Below, one piece after another: positions 61,681 through 64,000 of a DNA stretch of 64,000 nucleotides. Source of the DNA: Cladopsammia gracilis (taxonomy: Eukaryota; Cnidaria; Anthozoa; Scleractinia; Dendrophylliidae); the NCBI GenBank assembly GCA_022457155.1, contig JAJGOT010000134.1, positions 124,001-188,000 of the forward strand, read 5' to 3'. A program made the position numbers and the translations under genes. Under the pieces are notes generated by a model. The model did not search any database and was not told where the DNA came from. It worked only from the letters and a program-made list of their open reading frames with translations. Every line of letters begins with the position of its first letter. Position 1 is the stretch's first letter.

Positions 61681-61819
61681 CACTTAATGACTGGTCCCGA
61701 GGGAAACAGTGAATTTTGTTTCCCGAGAATCTCGATGTTTCCCGAGACGAAGTCGAGGGAAACATCGAGATTCGAGGGAAACAAAATTCACTGTTTCCCG
61801 AGGGATCAGTCATTAAGTG
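61681..61819. repeat. 139-bp near-perfect palindrome
   Basis: CACTTAATGACTGGTCCCGAGGGAAACAG... folds back onto ...CTGTTTCCCGAGGGATCAGTCATTAAGTG. Only about 11 central bases are unpaired. Repeated GAGGGAAAC motif. Confidence 0.9.
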
Positions 61820-62333
61820 ATTTGTTATATAGCAACAAAAACACCACAACACAAGACAGTTTGAAAAACGCGCCGAGCACTCGATCCATCATAATCATGC
61901 CACCTTTTGTCACCGTCTGATCACGGTCTGATCACGTGCGCTAGCGGGCAACAGTGCAATGTTACCCTCTGACGTCAAAATTGTTGCCCGCTTTCGCAAA
62001 TGTTGCCCGCTTAGCACAATTGGCGGGAAACAGTTTGTTTGTTAGATGTCATGTGACGATGAATCAACCAATCAACACGCGCGTTGTATTGACAAAAACT
62101 CCAGCTATATAACAAGTGAGATTAAAAAAGATAATTATTACTAAGATTTTGTGTGTGTTCCACAAACCTGGTTCACACTAGCAACATAAAGGCGAGGTCA
62201 CACGATTAATATATCACCAGTGTGACCAACGAAACACAACGACACAACATACAATATCGCAAACAATGTAATTACACATGTTTAGGGGAAACGTGCTGTT
62301 CGAGGTCAGTGTGAACACAGCTTCATATACTTC

Positions 62334-62662
62334 TGCAGTGTTCTCCTTATCAGGCGGTAACAGGTAAAATTTACCGCTTGAGGCAACATTTTTTATCGCC
62401 TGTAAGTGTTTATTCTATAATAAAAAAATATTGTTGTGCAAGGAATGAATTATAAAATTGTTGTAAATTGTTTTAACTTTGAAGGTCGAAGGTGTGCATA
62501 CGTGAATTTGCCTAAAATAGGTCTCTAAATGAAGAAAATGGGATGTCAGAGAACCTAGCTCTACCCACTAGGAAAGTGAGCCTCAGGCGCATGCTTTTAG
62601 TTTAACCGGTTAGGAATGTTCCCTTACCTGCTGAGCTAAAATTTAGGGAGAACACTGCTTCT
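62334..62662. mobile_element. AGTGTTCTCC-ended repeat
   Basis: GCAGTGTTCTCC at 62336 and GGAGAACACTGC at 62649 are inverted. Between them the minus strand has TTTTAGCTCAGCAGGTAAGG, an A-box-like piece, but no convincing B box. Confidence 0.5.
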
Positions 62663-62794
62663 GCTGGTTGGGAAACGAGCAAGAAACAAGCTTTCCTTTT
62701 CATTCTGTCTTTTGCCCCGATGCCATTGCGCCCCAACATAGTACTATTAAAAGTTACCGGAGACGAATATTTTCATCAACAGGTGTACACTTAC

Positions 62795-62955
62795 CCCAAG
62801 CTTGAGAAGCAGTTCCACAATCCTTGTCCGTGACTCCACAATAATCTGTTGAAAACTCGCGAGAATACGCGACAAAGGCGCAAGTTGTCCACCTCAGATG
62901 CTCGCCACACACGCTGCAAGATGGCGCGAACATTTGTTCGAACGATGTCAACAAC
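62795..62955 (-). CDS. isolated exon (frame undecided)
   Basis: TTTATGTTTCGCAG/ exon GGG/GTAAGT. Two of three phases are open (VVDIVRTNVRAILQRVW... or LLTSFEQMFAPSCSVCG...). No family recognised. Confidence 0.3.
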
Positions 62956-63040
62956 CTGCGAAACATAAATCAGCTGCTATTAAATTTACACCTACTTCTT
63001 TTTGTGCCAGGATCAAACCCTTGAGCTCGACATTTGAATT

Positions 63041-63618
63041 TCATTTGAATGGTCACACTTTAGGATTTCATCCACAAACTCAAAAGTTAGAACCACCTTG
63101 TACAGCATGATAAACCGTACCACAGGAAAGTACTGCTCAGTAGCTTTCATTTGAATGGTCACACTTTAGGATTTCATCCACAGACTCAAAAGTTAGAACC
63201 ACCTTGTACAGCATAATAAACAGCACCACAGGAAAGTACTGCTCAATAGCTTTCATTTGAATGGTCACACTTTAGGATTTCATCCACAGACTCAAAAGTA
63301 AGAACCACCTTGTACAGCACAATAACCAGCACCACAGGAAAGTACTGCTCAGTAGCTTTCATTTGCATGGTCACGCTTTAGGAGTTCATCCACAGACTCA
63401 AAAGTTAGAACCACCTTGTACAGCATAATAAACAGCACCACAGGAAAGTACTGCTCAATAGCTTTCATTTGAATGGTCACACTTTAGGATTTCATCCAAA
63501 GACTCAAAAGTAAGAACCACCTTGTACAGCATAATAAACAGCACCACAGGAAAGTACTGCTCAATAGCTTTCATTTGAATGGTCACACTTTAGGATTTCA
63601 TCCACAGACTTAGAACCA
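63041..63618. repeat. 106-bp tandem satellite, 5.4 units
   Basis: TCATTTGAATGGTCACACTT starts at 63041, 63147, 63253, 63359, 63465 and 63571: exactly 106 bases apart each time, with no length change. Units differ at a few positions (GAATGG/GCATGG, GTTAG/GTAAG). Not coding, and not CRISPR: there are no unique spacers. Confidence 0.92.
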
Positions 63619-64000
63619 CTTGGGAATTTAAAAAAAAAAACACTCGAGAAGTGCGAAAAGCACTCTCCTGTGGCTCGCGCTCGTCTAAGAACTTCTATCG
63701 TGTTATTTTACCGCGTGCTCATATAACTCGACAATGCACGCGAGTACACACTCCCGTGACCGCACGCCAATTACGTAATAAATATAGGCACGCGGATGAC
63801 CAATCACAATTGAAAATTTAGTTATTGTTATTATACAATTGATGTTGTTAGAAATTTTAAACGAGCCAGAATGACAATGTTACAACCATTTACGATAAAA
63901 CAAAGAACTAATGTCGCTGTTTTCTTACTTTTCTTCGCTTTATGGAGTCAAGTTTGACCAGCCAATAGGAAGCAACTCTTGGCTTATGAAATTTCCAGTT
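63619..64000. other. non-coding right flank
   Basis: CpG-containing stretch after the satellite; no supported frame. Confidence 0.4.

Noticed and set aside
63041..63618. Regular repeats resembling a CRISPR array
   Set aside because: The whole 106-base unit is repeated with no unique spacers; the surroundings are eukaryotic.

Overview
The window reads as nuclear DNA of an animal, most likely a hexacorallian cnidarian (coral or sea anemone). The reasons are an apextrin-type ApeC gene, spliced tyrosine-kinase-like exons with GT-AG introns, AT-rich non-coding DNA, and a very dense load of short inverted-repeat transposons, foldback elements, poly-G/C runs and (TA)n tracts. There are no operons or prokaryotic signals. 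No database search was possible, so the taxonomic call is an inference from families and style.

Layout. 0.7-2.4 kb: a minus-strand gene with signal peptide, a damaged CUB exon and an ApeC domain. 2.6-7.4 kb: nested and tandem repeats. 7.4-8.2 kb: two overlapping minus-strand frames, one carrying a 2A-like translation-break peptide (DVEMNPGP) and the next a C76/OTU-like cysteine protease domain. 9-12.9 kb: miniature transposons. 12.99-39.05 kb: a large minus-strand gene whose exons I joined by splice sites and phase. From the N-terminal side it encodes a RHIM-like segment, a short Cys/Tyr-rich exon, a long helical region, a first degenerate tyrosine-kinase domain, an acidic linker, a second degenerate kinase domain and a tyrosine-rich tail with repeated YEEV motifs. 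Two phase-linked coiled-coil exons at 39.8-40.2 kb and a signal-peptide exon at 51.1-51.4 kb may be its upstream part. Introns of this gene are full of transposons and contain a complete hammerhead-ribozyme motif near 28.68 kb.

40.56-46.70 kb: a complete DNA transposon of ISL2EU-like (PIF/Harbinger, IS5-type) character. Near-identical inverted termini enclose two convergent intact genes: a THAP zinc-finger DDE transposase (plus strand, 2 exons) and a SAP-like/SWIM/YqaJ nuclease protein (minus strand, 5 exons). All exon phases agree, so both genes look translatable.

46.7-64 kb: mostly repeats, with a few isolated exon-like segments (48.16, 51.11, 51.71, 55.52, 60.20 and 62.80 kb), several MITEs and palindromes, and a 106-bp satellite at 63.04-63.62 kb that has diverged single copies elsewhere in the window.

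How the parts relate. If the gene models are right, the 13-39 kb gene makes a catalytically dead tandem-kinase scaffold that could join a RHIM-type amyloid interaction to SH2-protein docking at its tail, a plausible innate-immune or cell-death signalling design. The ApeC gene would encode a secreted microbe-binding protein. The transposon is an independent selfish unit.
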